Below are positions 28,707-37,520 of a DNA stretch of 64,000 bases, piece by piece. The notes below the pieces were generated by a model. The model ran no database searches, had not been told where the DNA came from, and worked only from the letters and a program-made list of their open reading frames with translations. The number at the start of each line of letters is the position of its first letter. The stretch's first letter is position 1. Location: positions 124,001 to 188,000 of the forward strand of contig NZ_JAKIKQ010000005.1 in assembly GCF_023284045.1 (NCBI RefSeq), written 5' to 3'. This DNA is from Shewanella kaireitica. GTDB taxonomy: Bacteria; Pseudomonadota; Gammaproteobacteria; Enterobacterales; Shewanellaceae. The translations under genes and the position numbers were made by a program.

Positions 28707-28735
28707 TTTATACCAAAGCTGACCAGTAGGTGCAA
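28707..28735 (-). promoter_or_regulatory. Sigma-70 promoter of the candidate small RNA
   Basis: On the minus strand, TTGCAC, 17-base spacer, TATAAA. It faces away from hemE. Confidence 0.75.
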
Positions 28736-28745
28736 CTTTTTTCTG

Positions 28746-28998
28746 TCACATTGAGAGTTGTACAGCCTAGGTTAAGTCAAGTTATGGTTGCAGATCGCAG
28801 TTATTGAAGATATGAGATCTAGCATTAACGGCTTAGAAATAAGACTGTTAGTAATATAAATATGTTAACTGCGTCCTAGTTGCGACTATTTGTCGAGTTA
28901 CTGGTCACATAATTTCACCGATAGAGGTTACTTTACTAACGTAAATGCTAAACTACTGACCCAAGCGGATATCAATATAAGTTTAGGAATCAAGCCAA
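28746..28998. other. hemE upstream region
   Basis: About 250 bases with no coding frame. It must hold the hemE promoter, but I could not single out a convincing one. Confidence 0.4.
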
Positions 28999-30063
28999 AT
29001 GGCAGAATTAAAGAATGATCGTTATTTACGTGCGTTATTAAAACAGCCTGTCGACAGAACTCCTGTCTGGATGATGCGTCAAGCTGGTCGTTATCTTCCA
29101 GAGTACAAAGCAACCCGTGCTGAAGCCGGTGATTTCATGTCGCTTTGTAAAAACCAAGACTTGGCTTGTGAAGTGACTTTGCAGCCACTACGTCGTTATG
29201 ACCTAGATGCTGCGATTTTATTCTCTGATATTCTTACTGTTCCAGATGCAATGGGGCTAGGTCTGTACTTTGAAACAGGTGAAGGCCCACGTTTCCAGCG
29301 TCCTACAGATACTATCGATTCAATCAAGAAGCTATGTATCCCTGATCCAGAAGATGAGCTTGGTTACGTAATGCGTGCTGTTAGCACTATTCGTCGTGAG
29401 CTTAAAGGCGAAGTACCATTAATTGGCTTCTCTGGTTCACCTTGGACTCTAGCGACTTACATGGTTGAAGGCGGTTCAAGCAAGACATTTGAAAAGATTA
29501 AGAAGATGGCTTACGAAGAGCCAGCAACTTTGCACATGTTGTTAGACAAGCTCGCTGACTCAGTGATCTTATACCTGAACGCTCAGGTTGCTAACGGTGC
29601 ACAATCTCTAATGATTTTCGATTCATGGGGTGGCGCGCTATCTCACCACGCATACCGTGAATTTTCGCTACGTTACATGCAGAAAATCGTTGATGGCCTA
29701 ACTCGCCATGCAGATGGTCGCCAAGTACCAGTTACTTTGTTCACTAAAGGTGGCGGACTATGGCTTGAGTCTATGGCTGAAACAGGCTGTGACGCACTAG
29801 GTCTAGATTGGACTGTAGATATTGGTGATGCACGTCGCCGTGTAGGTAACAAAGTTGCACTACAAGGTAACATGGATCCATCAGTACTTTACGCATCTCC
29901 AGAGCGTATCCATCAAGAAGTGGATCAAATCCTATCTTCTTACGGTGAAGGTACTGGTCATGTATTTAACTTGGGTCACGGTATCCACCAACACGTGAAC
30001 CCAGAGCACGCGGGCTCATTTATCAACTCAGTACATGAGTTGTCAGGTAAGTACCACAAGTAA
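28999..30063 (+). CDS. hemE: Uroporphyrinogen decarboxylase HemE
   Basis: A protein of 354 residues, the usual length. It removes four carboxyl groups from uroporphyrinogen III to give coproporphyrinogen III in haem synthesis. The N-terminal signature [12 protein letters not shown] and the aspartate region [12 protein letters not shown] are intact, as is the [12 protein letters not shown] block near the C-terminus. The start ATG 28999 has only a weak AGGAATC site upstream. A single gene with its own terminator. Well-expressed haem synthesis fits an organism with many cytochromes. Confidence 0.98.
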   Translation: MAELKNDRYLRALLKQPVDRTPVWMMRQAGRYLPEYKATRAEAGDFMSLCKNQDLACEVTLQPLRRYDLDAAILFSDILTVPDAMGLGLYFETGEGPRFQRPTDTIDSIKKLCIPDPEDELGYVMRAVSTIRRELKGEVPLIGFSGSPWTLATYMVEGGSSKTFEKIKKMAYEEPATLHMLLDKLADSVILYLNAQVANGAQSLMIFDSWGGALSHHAYREFSLRYMQKIVDGLTRHADGRQVPVTLFTKGGGLWLESMAETGCDALGLDWTVDIGDARRRVGNKVALQGNMDPSVLYASPERIHQEVDQILSSYGEGTGHVFNLGHGIHQHVNPEHAGSFINSVHELSGKYHK

Positions 30064-30083
30064 TCTACTTGTCGTGATGATTA

Positions 30084-30110
30084 AAGCGAGCCAATGGCTC
30101 GCTTTTTTAT
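30084..30110 (+). terminator. Terminator of hemE
   Basis: AAGCGAGCC-AAT-GGCTCGCTT followed by TTTTAT. Confidence 0.92.
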
Positions 30111-30286
30111 TGCCAAAAATTGGCATAATAGGGCTATCAAGCATCGCCAAAATGCATTAGGTTAAATTAATAAAATCACAAAGCTAGCAAGTATCTGGAT
30201 TGCAGATGGTTACTAACTTTAGTTAGTGATTGCAGTGTTTTATTATCATTCCATCAAATAAAAACCTACGTTAAGAGGCGACATTT

Positions 30287-30499
30287 ATGAAACTACCTAT
30301 TCTTTTTAGTGCTATATGTTTAGCCATTTTTATTGGTTTGCTACAGGGCACCCACTACTTTTATGTTGCGAATGCCGATACTGAAATGGGGATCTATATG
30401 ACAGCGGTATTGGTGATATTGATGTGGATGAGCTTGTTTGGTGTGTTTATTAGTCTTGCTTTCCCTAAGCTAAGAAAAGTATTTAAAGGTGTGTTTTAG
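30287..30499 (+). CDS. Small inner-membrane protein, function unknown
   Basis: Seventy residues with two hydrophobic stretches (about 4-20 and 36-60) split by a short polar loop, and a basic C-terminus (PKLRKVFKGVF). A reasonable AGAGGCG site and an own terminator support it as a real gene. I do not recognise the family. Confidence 0.7.
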   Translation: MKLPILFSAICLAIFIGLLQGTHYFYVANADTEMGIYMTAVLVILMWMSLFGVFISLAFPKLRKVFKGVF

Positions 30500-30553
30500 C
30501 TATATCTGTAATACCGCTTGGTGTTAGCTATACATATACGCCGCTAAGATTTA

Positions 30554-30590
30554 AACAGCCGACGCTATCTGCAGTCGGCTGTTTTATTTG
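30554..30590 (+). terminator. Terminator of the small membrane protein gene
   Basis: AACAGCCGAC and GTCGGCTGTT, a 10-base stem, followed by TTATTT. Confidence 0.88.
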
Positions 30591-30605
30591 CCTCGAGTCG
30601 ATGAA

Positions 30606-32150
30606 CTATCCTTGATGGACGCTATTTTCTAAACCACCCTCAGCACTGAATAGCTTGTCGGCACTGGCTCGTTCATCAATTAGCTGTGGACGAGTCTGTA
30701 ATTCAATTCTAAAGTGACTACCTTTACCCGGCTGGCTGTCAATTTGAATGTCACACTTTAAGATGGCCAGTAACTGCCTGACAATTGCGAGTCCAACACC
30801 CAGTTGCGGCAACGCACTTTGCTTGGCCGTCATAGCCATAGGTTTTTGCGTCATCTGTTTAAGCGCTGCTAGTTCATGCTTGTGCATTCCTGAGCCATTA
30901 TCACTGACCTGCAGCCAGGTTGTTCCACTGGATTTATTCGCTATCGTCTTGATACTGATAACGCCTTGTTCTGGGGTGTAGCGTATTGCATTATCGACCA
31001 AATTATTGAGGATGCGCAGTAGCAGCTGTCTATCGGTATTGATATAGAGACTTGGGGCGTCTTCAAAGTCCAATAAGATGCTTTTGCCATTGGCGCGTGG
31101 AGCGAACGTTTGCTGTAATTCATCCAACACTTCTTGCAGTTTTATTTGCTGCCACTGCGGTTTCACTTGACCATTCTCTAGCGCGGCAAGTTCTAGCATC
31201 TGCCCCAGTAGTTGTTGCAAGTGTTGACTTGAATTAGCGGCTATTTCAATTAAGTCACTGCTACGCTCATGGGGCGGCAATAATAACCAAGTATCGATAT
31301 AACCCTGTAGTGAGGTGAGCGGCGTTTTTAAATCATGGGACAGGTGCAGCATAAATTCGTGCCGCTCCTCTTGTTGTCTGTTGATTGCTTGATGTTGCAA
31401 ACTCAACGCTTTTAGCAAGGTATTAATATGCTGACTGAGCTGATTAATCTCGCTACTGCCGGTATATTGTCCCGGCAATGTCACTCCAGAGTTGAGCTGT
31501 TGTGCAGCAACTAAACGCAGATCATTTTCGAGTCTGCTAAGTGGCGCTGTAAAAAGTTTAAGCAGCAGGATAAACAAGATTATCGCAAAGCCAATGGCAA
31601 TCAAAATAGCGGTGGTCCAAAACTGTGGCGCTTGGTGCTCACTAACAATAGTCTGCCAGCTATCAAAGTCTTCCCCACCAATGATGACATAGAGATATCC
31701 AGTCTGCTGCCCACTAGGCGTGAGTAGTTTTGCGGCTGAGAAGATTTTATCTTTCTGCTCTGAGCGTGGATCGGTTCCTAGTATCGGTAAGTTAACGCCT
31801 TGAATAAACTGCTCAATGGTATCGGTATCCACCTGTTGCTGTTTGATCTTCTCCTCTTTAGCATCATAGGCAACAACTTGCCCTTGATTATCTAAGGTAT
31901 AAATTTCAAAGCTTGGGCCTAGCAGCATGAAATCATGAAATGCTTCTTTTAATGCTGCATCAGAGGTGATGCCTTTAGAGAGTAGCGGATTAATATGCGC
32001 CATATGTTCGGCGAGTTCGCGGTGAAGTGATTGCTGGATCTGATTGCGGCTAAACTCTTGGCTAAACTGCAGCCACTGCCATAGAGCGATGAAAAGAATA
32101 AAAATCACTAAGGTCGCCGCGAGTAATATGCGGCTAAACAAACTTCTCAT
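30606..32150 (-). CDS. Sensor histidine kinase
   Basis: A protein of 514 residues. TM1 at about 8-30, a periplasmic sensing region of about 150 residues, TM2 at about 183-205, then a HAMP-like segment. The phosphorylated histidine is in HLSHDLKTPL; the ATP-binding N box is NNLVDNAIRY, with G boxes SDNGSGMH and GVGLAIVRQL. All catalytic motifs are intact. It lies 48 bases downstream of an OmpR-type regulator, its likely partner. The signal is unknown; being encoded behind two exported spondin-domain proteins suggests an envelope cue (inference). RBS GGAGAG. Confidence 0.92.
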   Translation of the reverse strand: MRSLFSRILLAATLVIFILFIALWQWLQFSQEFSRNQIQQSLHRELAEHMAHINPLLSKGITSDAALKEAFHDFMLLGPSFEIYTLDNQGQVVAYDAKEEKIKQQQVDTDTIEQFIQGVNLPILGTDPRSEQKDKIFSAAKLLTPSGQQTGYLYVIIGGEDFDSWQTIVSEHQAPQFWTTAILIAIGFAIILFILLLKLFTAPLSRLENDLRLVAAQQLNSGVTLPGQYTGSSEINQLSQHINTLLKALSLQHQAINRQQEERHEFMLHLSHDLKTPLTSLQGYIDTWLLLPPHERSSDLIEIAANSSQHLQQLLGQMLELAALENGQVKPQWQQIKLQEVLDELQQTFAPRANGKSILLDFEDAPSLYINTDRQLLLRILNNLVDNAIRYTPEQGVISIKTIANKSSGTTWLQVSDNGSGMHKHELAALKQMTQKPMAMTAKQSALPQLGVGLAIVRQLLAILKCDIQIDSQPGKGSHFRIELQTRPQLIDERASADKLFSAEGGLENSVHQG

Positions 32151-32198
32151 ATTGTGCTCTCCTGCTTAGCCCGCAATTATTCAGTAATCATGTCCAGC

Positions 32199-32936
32199 TT
32201 AAGATGCGGCCCGATTCGCTGGTGGGGCAAATTTATAACCGACCCCCCAAACTGTTTTGACTAAGTCTGTGGTGCAAGCATTTCTCGCCAACTTATTACG
32301 CAGGCGGTTGATATGACTGTTTACTGTGTGTTCATAGCCGGAATAGGAGTAACCCCACACTGCTTCTAAAAGCTGCATTCGGCTGAATACCTGCTTTGGG
32401 TGCTGAGCCAAATAGAGCAGAAGATCAAACTCTCGGGCTGTGAGTTCTAATGTTTCATTAAAAGCAATAACCTCACGGGTATTACAGTTAATGCTAATAC
32501 CGTTGAACTCCAACGACTCATCTTGATGGGCTAATTGTGTTCCACGTCTTAATAATGCTTTGACCCTTGCTCTTAGTTCTAACACGCTAAAGGGTTTAAC
32601 CAGATAATCATCTGCACCAGATTCAAGTCCTAAGACAATATCAGCTTCCGAATCTTTCGCAGTCAACAACATGCAAGGTAGCTCATTACCGTCTTGGCGG
32701 ATCTGCTGACAAAGAGTGATTCCATCTCCATCTGGTAGCATCCTGTCCATTAGGATAAGATCTATCTGCTTGGTGGCAATCACTTGGCTAGCCTGCTGTA
32801 ACGTCACACAGTGAATAACTGCATGGTTCATGCTTTTCAGGTTAAGCATGACTAGTTTGGCTAAGTCCTGCTCATCTTCAATCAATAATATGGTCTTGCT
32901 TGAAACAGCTGAAAAATTGGTCGTTGATCCGTTCAT
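32199..32936 (-). CDS. OmpR-family response regulator
   Basis: A protein of 245 residues. Receiver domain with acidic pocket (LIEDEQDL), phosphorylated Asp in LILMDRMLPDG and Lys in VKPFS; C-terminal winged helix ending VWGVGYKF. Start ATG 32936 with GGGAG 6 bases upstream; a longer TTG start at 32969 is less likely. It precedes the histidine kinase gene. The 88-base gap from the spondin genes upstream, in the same direction, suggests one transcription unit or control of those genes by this regulator (inference). Confidence 0.93.
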   Translation of the reverse strand: MNGSTTNFSAVSSKTILLIEDEQDLAKLVMLNLKSMNHAVIHCVTLQQASQVIATKQIDLILMDRMLPDGDGITLCQQIRQDGNELPCMLLTAKDSEADIVLGLESGADDYLVKPFSVLELRARVKALLRRGTQLAHQDESLEFNGISINCNTREVIAFNETLELTAREFDLLLYLAQHPKQVFSRMQLLEAVWGYSYSGYEHTVNSHINRLRNKLARNACTTDLVKTVWGVGYKFAPPANRAAS

Positions 32937-33025
32937 GCCTAGCTCCCGAAGGCGGTCCCTTTTTAACAAGACCCACCTTTAAGAGCTTTTATTTCGATAA
33001 ATTTTTAATCAATTTGGAATTAACA

Positions 33026-33757
33026 CTATTTAGTACGTGTTACCTTGATTAACAGTACAGGGTTATCGAAACGATGAGAGGCTGATAACACAGAGTCCAT
33101 CAGGCCGTCATCCATGCTAATGATACCTGGATGAGCGTGCACTTTGTCGTTGTCATCACGTGCAGCATTAAAACCTTCACCACCATCAGCAGGTCCTGGA
33201 ATAGTCCCCTTAGCTTCAGAGTTTGCTTCTGTACCAGCATCATAAGCAATAACACGCAGTGTACTTGTATCGTTAACCGCTAACGTTGCCAAGTCAAAAC
33301 CTGTAGTGCCAGTAAACGCATCATTGGTGTTAACCAACATGGTTACTACAGACAGATCTGCGACATCGGCTTGTTCAAGACTGATTGCAATGGTTTCAGT
33401 ACCTCCCGGAACCAAAATACCTGCACCGCTTAATAGCTCATTAACTCCTGTTTCGTCAGTTAAACCACTGCTGTCACCAGACTCAGCTAATATTTCTAAA
33501 GCAACACTGGCAGGCATACCTGTACTCCAGAGCGTGCTGTCATTGGAGTGGGCAACGACTGCGACGGGAGACATGGGTTGGTTAGCCGTTAGATTAGTGA
33601 CTGTGACGCTATAATCTTGCATCACTGGCGCAACCACTGGCGGGACAACAGGTGCCGGCGTATCATTGTCGTTATCGGAACAACCTGCTAATCCGATTGC
33701 TGTAAAAGCGACTAAAGCTATCGCATTACGTTTGAAAATATTTATTGGATAGTTCAT
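33026..33757 (-). CDS. Spondin-domain lipoprotein
   Basis: A protein of 243 residues. Lipoprotein signal with the lipobox GLAGC-S, then a Pro/Val-rich linker (to about residue 45) and a spondin_N-type domain (about 48-243). Shared with the gene upstream are VTVTNLT/VSVTNLT near the domain start, TNDAF, YDAGTEAN and NDKVHAHPG. In animals the spondin domain is an extracellular, calcium-binding adhesion fold; the bacterial members have no known role. The HxH of the C-terminal motif could bind metal. Ten bases after the sister gene, so co-transcribed. Confidence 0.83.
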   Translation of the reverse strand: MNYPINIFKRNAIALVAFTAIGLAGCSDNDNDTPAPVVPPVVAPVMQDYSVTVTNLTANQPMSPVAVVAHSNDSTLWSTGMPASVALEILAESGDSSGLTDETGVNELLSGAGILVPGGTETIAISLEQADVADLSVVTMLVNTNDAFTGTTGFDLATLAVNDTSTLRVIAYDAGTEANSEAKGTIPGPADGGEGFNAARDDNDKVHAHPGIISMDDGLMDSVLSASHRFDNPVLLIKVTRTK

Positions 33758-33767
33758 GGCTTCTCTC

Positions 33768-34469
33768 CTACTTCACGATGACAGTCACTCGAGCAACAGG
33801 ATTCAACCAGCGATGCACTCGGCTATCTAAGTCACTTACGCCGCCATCCATATCGGTATCACCTAATACGCCAGGGTGAATATGCACTTTATCGTTGTTG
33901 CTGTTATCCATGATGCCTGTTGCATTCATGCCGCCATCGCCGCCAGGTGCTGCTGGGATCCCTGGAGTACCAGATGCACCGCCACCATTAATTATCTCGT
34001 CATTGGCTTCAGTGCCGGCATCGTAAGCATTAACAGTAAATGTGTATGTACCGGCTTCGGTTGGGATCTTCCAAGCATCTAAACCAACAAAGGCATCATT
34101 GGTGGGTAACACCATGGCTGTTAATGAAAGGTGGGTCATGTCGCCGGAATCTAGCATGATGCTGTCTACCTTAGCGCTTGGTGCAAGTAACCCCATCGCT
34201 GGGTTAGCGACTGTCACTCCGCCAGCGCCAGTGACAGCGGCATCTAAATCGGCGATGTCGCCACCTTCAGCCATTTTTTGCAGTGCAGGCGTCGCCATTT
34301 CACCCGCTTGGAAAAGGTGGCTATCCATATCGTGTGCTGCAATCAGTAACGGTGTAAAGTAGTTACCATGAGTTAGGTTAGTAACACTGATTTCAAGCTC
34401 TGCAGCAGATGCCGGTAGGCTCATAAGGCTAGTGATGAAAAGGGCTTTAGTGAGTTTATTTATGTTCAT
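33768..34469 (-). CDS. Secreted spondin-domain protein
   Basis: A protein of 233 residues. Cleavable signal peptide (SLPASAA-E, about 23 residues) and one spondin_N domain covering the rest. Unlike its neighbour it has no lipobox, so it should be periplasmic or exported. Conserved positions match the neighbour: TNLTHG, TNDAF, YDAGTEAN and NDKVHIHPG. The pair probably arose by duplication. It has GGAGATAAAT as RBS and its promoter would lie in the 196-base gap before the divergent SDR gene. Confidence 0.85.
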   Translation of the reverse strand: MNINKLTKALFITSLMSLPASAAELEISVTNLTHGNYFTPLLIAAHDMDSHLFQAGEMATPALQKMAEGGDIADLDAAVTGAGGVTVANPAMGLLAPSAKVDSIMLDSGDMTHLSLTAMVLPTNDAFVGLDAWKIPTEAGTYTFTVNAYDAGTEANDEIINGGGASGTPGIPAAPGGDGGMNATGIMDNSNNDKVHIHPGVLGDTDMDGGVSDLDSRVHRWLNPVARVTVIVK

Positions 34470-34665
34470 GATTTATCTCCTTTGACTGTATGGATTAAGC
34501 ATGACAAAGGGATATCACCTGAATATCGCCAAATAATCACAAAAGTATAACAATTGCGATAACTGGTGTTTAATAAGGAAAAATGTATATTTTAGATGTA
34601 GTTGCAGAATCACTGTTATTTTAAATTACTAATAGAACTGAGTATTGATCATAAGGAAACTGAAG

Positions 34666-35469
34666 ATGGAGCAGCTTAAAGGGAAGGTCATTTTAATTAC
34701 AGGCGCATCGGAAGGAATTGGTCGAGCGCTGGCGTTAGCATTGGCTCCGCTTGGCTGTAAGTTGTTGCTGACTGCCCGTAATGAATCCCGCTTAGCTTCA
34801 TTGCAACAAGAGGTAAGTACGCTCGGTTCAGAAGCGTTCATCCAAGTTGCTGATCTAGCCAATTCATCGCAGTGCAGTCAGGTGATTACCGCCTGTATAG
34901 CGCACTTCGATAAGCTAGATATTTTGGTGAATAATGCAGGCATGACCATGTGGTCGCGTTTTGATGAACTTGAAGATTTAAGCGTACTGTCGCAGATCAT
35001 GCAGGTTAATTACCTTGGCCCGGCGTATCTTTCCCATGCTGCTATACCGTACTTAAAAAAGAGCGAAGGACAGATTGTTGCCGTCGCGTCCATAACGGGA
35101 ATGACGGGAGTACCGACACGCTCAGGTTACGCAGCTTCAAAACATGCACTGATAGGTTTATTTGATTCGTTACGTATCGAACTGAGTGATGATAATGTGG
35201 CTGTGACGGTTATTTGTCCTGACTTTGTCGTTACACAAACCCATAAACGAGCATTAGATGCTCATGGTAAGCCACTCGGTGAGACGCCCATGCAAGAGTC
35301 TAAAATTATGACTGCTGAAAAGTGTGCTGAACTTATGTTGCCAGTTATTGCTCAGCGAAAACGGTTACTGATCACCTCATTAAGAGGCCGAGTAGGGCGG
35401 TTCTTTAAGATCATTGCCCCTGGCCTGATAGACAAAATAGCTAAAAAAGCCATTGCCTCAGGCCGGTAG
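34666..35469 (+). CDS. Short-chain dehydrogenase/reductase (SDR)
   Basis: A protein of 267 residues, the classical SDR length. NAD(P)-binding GASEGIGRAL near the N-terminus, NNAGM at about 90, and the catalytic Ser and YAASK after VASITGMTG. The C-terminal extension is basic. The start is ATG 34666, after TAAGGA; a TTG at 34645 is less likely. The substrate is unknown. Classical SDRs of this type act on fatty or steroid-like alcohols and ketones (family knowledge). No operon partner. Confidence 0.9.
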   Translation: MEQLKGKVILITGASEGIGRALALALAPLGCKLLLTARNESRLASLQQEVSTLGSEAFIQVADLANSSQCSQVITACIAHFDKLDILVNNAGMTMWSRFDELEDLSVLSQIMQVNYLGPAYLSHAAIPYLKKSEGQIVAVASITGMTGVPTRSGYAASKHALIGLFDSLRIELSDDNVAVTVICPDFVVTQTHKRALDAHGKPLGETPMQESKIMTAEKCAELMLPVIAQRKRLLITSLRGRVGRFFKIIAPGLIDKIAKKAIASGR

Positions 35470-35480
35470 CAACGATGATT

Positions 35481-35699
35481 TTACTTATTTAGATGTTTAA
35501 CAATAGCAGCTGCAGCATCGTCTTTAGTTGGTTTATTATCTGATGGCTCCATCGGAATAGCAGGCGTATGACCGGTCATATTCTCAGCAATATGCAGCCA
35601 ATCTGGATGCCAGTAAAATGAAGTGCCAGCTAAGGTATCCCAGTTATGCACGCCAGATGTTTCGCCCTGATAGACGAGATCTCCTAATGAATATTTCAT
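35481..35699 (-). CDS. Small protein, function unknown
   Basis: A frame of 72 residues with no signal peptide or membrane helix. It is rich in Trp, His and acidic residues (SGVHNWDTLAG, YWHPDWLH), with a Lys/Asp/Ala-rich tail. It sits convergent to the SDR gene, with only a few bases between the stops. An AT-rich upstream region contains a palindrome at 35867-35887. I do not recognise it. It has the look of a soluble real protein, but this is a judgement from composition. Confidence 0.6.
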   Translation of the reverse strand: MKYSLGDLVYQGETSGVHNWDTLAGTSFYWHPDWLHIAENMTGHTPAIPMEPSDNKPTKDDAAAAIVKHLNK

Positions 35700-35866
35700 A
35701 ATGTGCCCCTATGCAGTGATTAATTTAATTGTTCGATATTTATTTAGAACAAACATATTGCGCTTTGAGTGTAGAACTTTTTGTTAGCAAGATCACAAAA
35801 ATACTGATTTGTAGATCTAGGCTTTGGAGCGCAGATGAAGTTGGGGGATTTAATTTTTGCAGAAAT

Positions 35867-35887
35867 ATGACACACACTGTGTGTCAT
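35867..35887. promoter_or_regulatory. Perfect palindrome, possible operator
   Basis: Ten-base arms, ATGACACACA and its exact complement, around one central base. The shape fits a dimeric repressor site. No T-run follows on either side, so it is not a terminator. Confidence 0.5.
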
Positions 35888-35952
35888 TGGTTTCCCAATG
35901 GCTAATGTTTGCTAGGGCCGAAATATCAGCATGCTTGCTTTGATGAGCACAA

Positions 35953-35979
35953 ATAAAAAAGCCCAGTGACAACTGAGCT
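35953..35979 (-). terminator. Terminator of purD
   Basis: On the minus strand AGCTCAG-TTGTCA-CTGGGCT, with one wobble pair, followed by a T-run. Confidence 0.82.
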
Positions 35980-36007
35980 TTTATCGGTTTAGCATCAGCC
36001 TATGGCT

Positions 36008-37303
36008 TTAGCTATTTTCTCTTGCGATAGCGCGGTAAGCGATATCAGTACGGAAATAGACATCATCCCAGTGGATGGTGTCAACTAACTGATAAGCTGA
36101 TGCTTGAGCTTCTGTTACACTATTGCCAAGTGCCGTCGCGCAAAGCACGCGCCCGCCATTAGTCACTACATGGCCATCTTTCATGCTGGTACCAGCGTGG
36201 AAAACCTTGGCATCGTTATTACCAAGATCTAGACCTTCAATCACATCATGTTTGCGGTATGCATTTGGGTATCCACCTGCGGCCAATACCACGCCAACTG
36301 CTGCACGCGAATCAAACTCGGCAGTAACCTGGTCAAGTTCACCACGGGTTGATGCTAAGCAAAGCTCAACCAGATCAGATTTAAGGCGCATCATGATAGG
36401 TTGAGTTTCTGGGTCGCCAAAGCGGCAGTTGTACTCAAGTACTTTTGCGCTGCCATCTGGAGAGATCATTAGGCCCGCATAAAGGAAGCCTGTATAAACA
36501 TTCCCTTCAGCGGCCATACCATCAACCGTTGGGCGGATAACATTAGCAATAGTCCAGTCGTGAACTGCTTGGGTAACTACTGGTGCAGGTGAATATGCAC
36601 CCATGCCACCCGTGTTAGGACCATGATCGCCATTATCACGCGCTTTATGATCTTGGCTGCTGGCCATAGCAAGAATATTCTTTCCATCAACCATCACGAT
36701 AAAGCTAGCTTCTTCGCCTTTCAGAAACTCTTCAACCACCACGCGAGAACCGGCTTCGCCGAATAAGTTACCCGCTAGCATATCTTCGATTGCTGCATCA
36801 GCTTCTGCTTGGTCAGCCGCAATGATTACGCCCTTACCCGCCGCTAAGCCGTCGGCTTTAATGACAATAGGAAAACCAGTACTAGCTGTCATTTCAGTAA
36901 CGTAAGCTTTTGCGGGCTCAATCTCTGTAAAGTTTGAGTAAGCAGCAGTAGGAATGTTGTGGCGAGCTAAAAAGTCTTTCGTAAACGCTTTTGAAGACTC
37001 TAACTGCGCCGCGCCTTGGGTTGGGCCAAATATTGGCAGTCCTGCCTCATTAAAGGCATCAACCACACCCAGTGCGAGTGGCACTTCAGGGCCAACAATA
37101 GTGATGGCTACCTTTTGCTCGGTTGCAAAAGCCACCAGGGCAGAGATCTCTTCAACATTGATCGCTACGTTTTCCAGTTTTGGCTCTAACGTTGTGCCAG
37201 CGTTACCCGGTGCAACAAAGACGGTTTCAACTTGCGTCGATTGTGCCGCTTTCCATGCCAATGCATGTTCGCGACCGCCGCCACCAATAATTAATACTTT
37301 CAT
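36008..37303 (-). CDS. purD: Phosphoribosylamine-glycine ligase PurD
   Basis: A protein of 431 residues, ATP-grasp fold. The N-terminal IIGGGGREHALAWK is the family signature; GPEVPLALG and the central KADGLAAGKGV hold the ATP site, and EYNCRFGDPE carries the metal ligands. It joins glycine to phosphoribosylamine, the second step of purine synthesis. It is 217 bases downstream of purH on the same strand, the usual purHD order. Confidence 0.97.
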   Translation of the reverse strand: MKVLIIGGGGREHALAWKAAQSTQVETVFVAPGNAGTTLEPKLENVAINVEEISALVAFATEQKVAITIVGPEVPLALGVVDAFNEAGLPIFGPTQGAAQLESSKAFTKDFLARHNIPTAAYSNFTEIEPAKAYVTEMTASTGFPIVIKADGLAAGKGVIIAADQAEADAAIEDMLAGNLFGEAGSRVVVEEFLKGEEASFIVMVDGKNILAMASSQDHKARDNGDHGPNTGGMGAYSPAPVVTQAVHDWTIANVIRPTVDGMAAEGNVYTGFLYAGLMISPDGSAKVLEYNCRFGDPETQPIMMRLKSDLVELCLASTRGELDQVTAEFDSRAAVGVVLAAGGYPNAYRKHDVIEGLDLGNNDAKVFHAGTSMKDGHVVTNGGRVLCATALGNSVTEAQASAYQLVDTIHWDDVYFRTDIAYRAIARENS

Positions 37304-37456
37304 ATCTTTACCTTTTATAGCTGCGCCATTTTTCCTATTTCTGCATCAAGCATGCTCACGTATTGGCATTTTTTACCAACAAGAATCTGTGCGTGCTTTC
37401 TTTGACATAGAAAAAATGGCTTGCTCTAAACGTTAAAAATCAATTTTTAGAAACTC

Positions 37457-37484
37457 TAGCAACCAATATTTAGCAACCAATATT
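37457..37484. repeat. 14-base tandem duplication between purH and purD
   Basis: TAGCAACCAATATT occurs twice in direct tandem. It is AT-rich and may be a chance slippage duplication; no function is evident. Confidence 0.6.
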
Positions 37485-37520
37485 TAGATAGCAATATATA
37501 GAAACTAGAGCCTTTATAAA

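Larger units (their letters stand above)
35700..36007. other. Region between the small ORF and purD
   Basis: No coding frame. It includes a perfect palindrome at 35867-35887, a partner palindrome CATTGG-TTTC-CCAATG (35885-35900) and the purD terminator (35953-35979). Confidence 0.5.
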
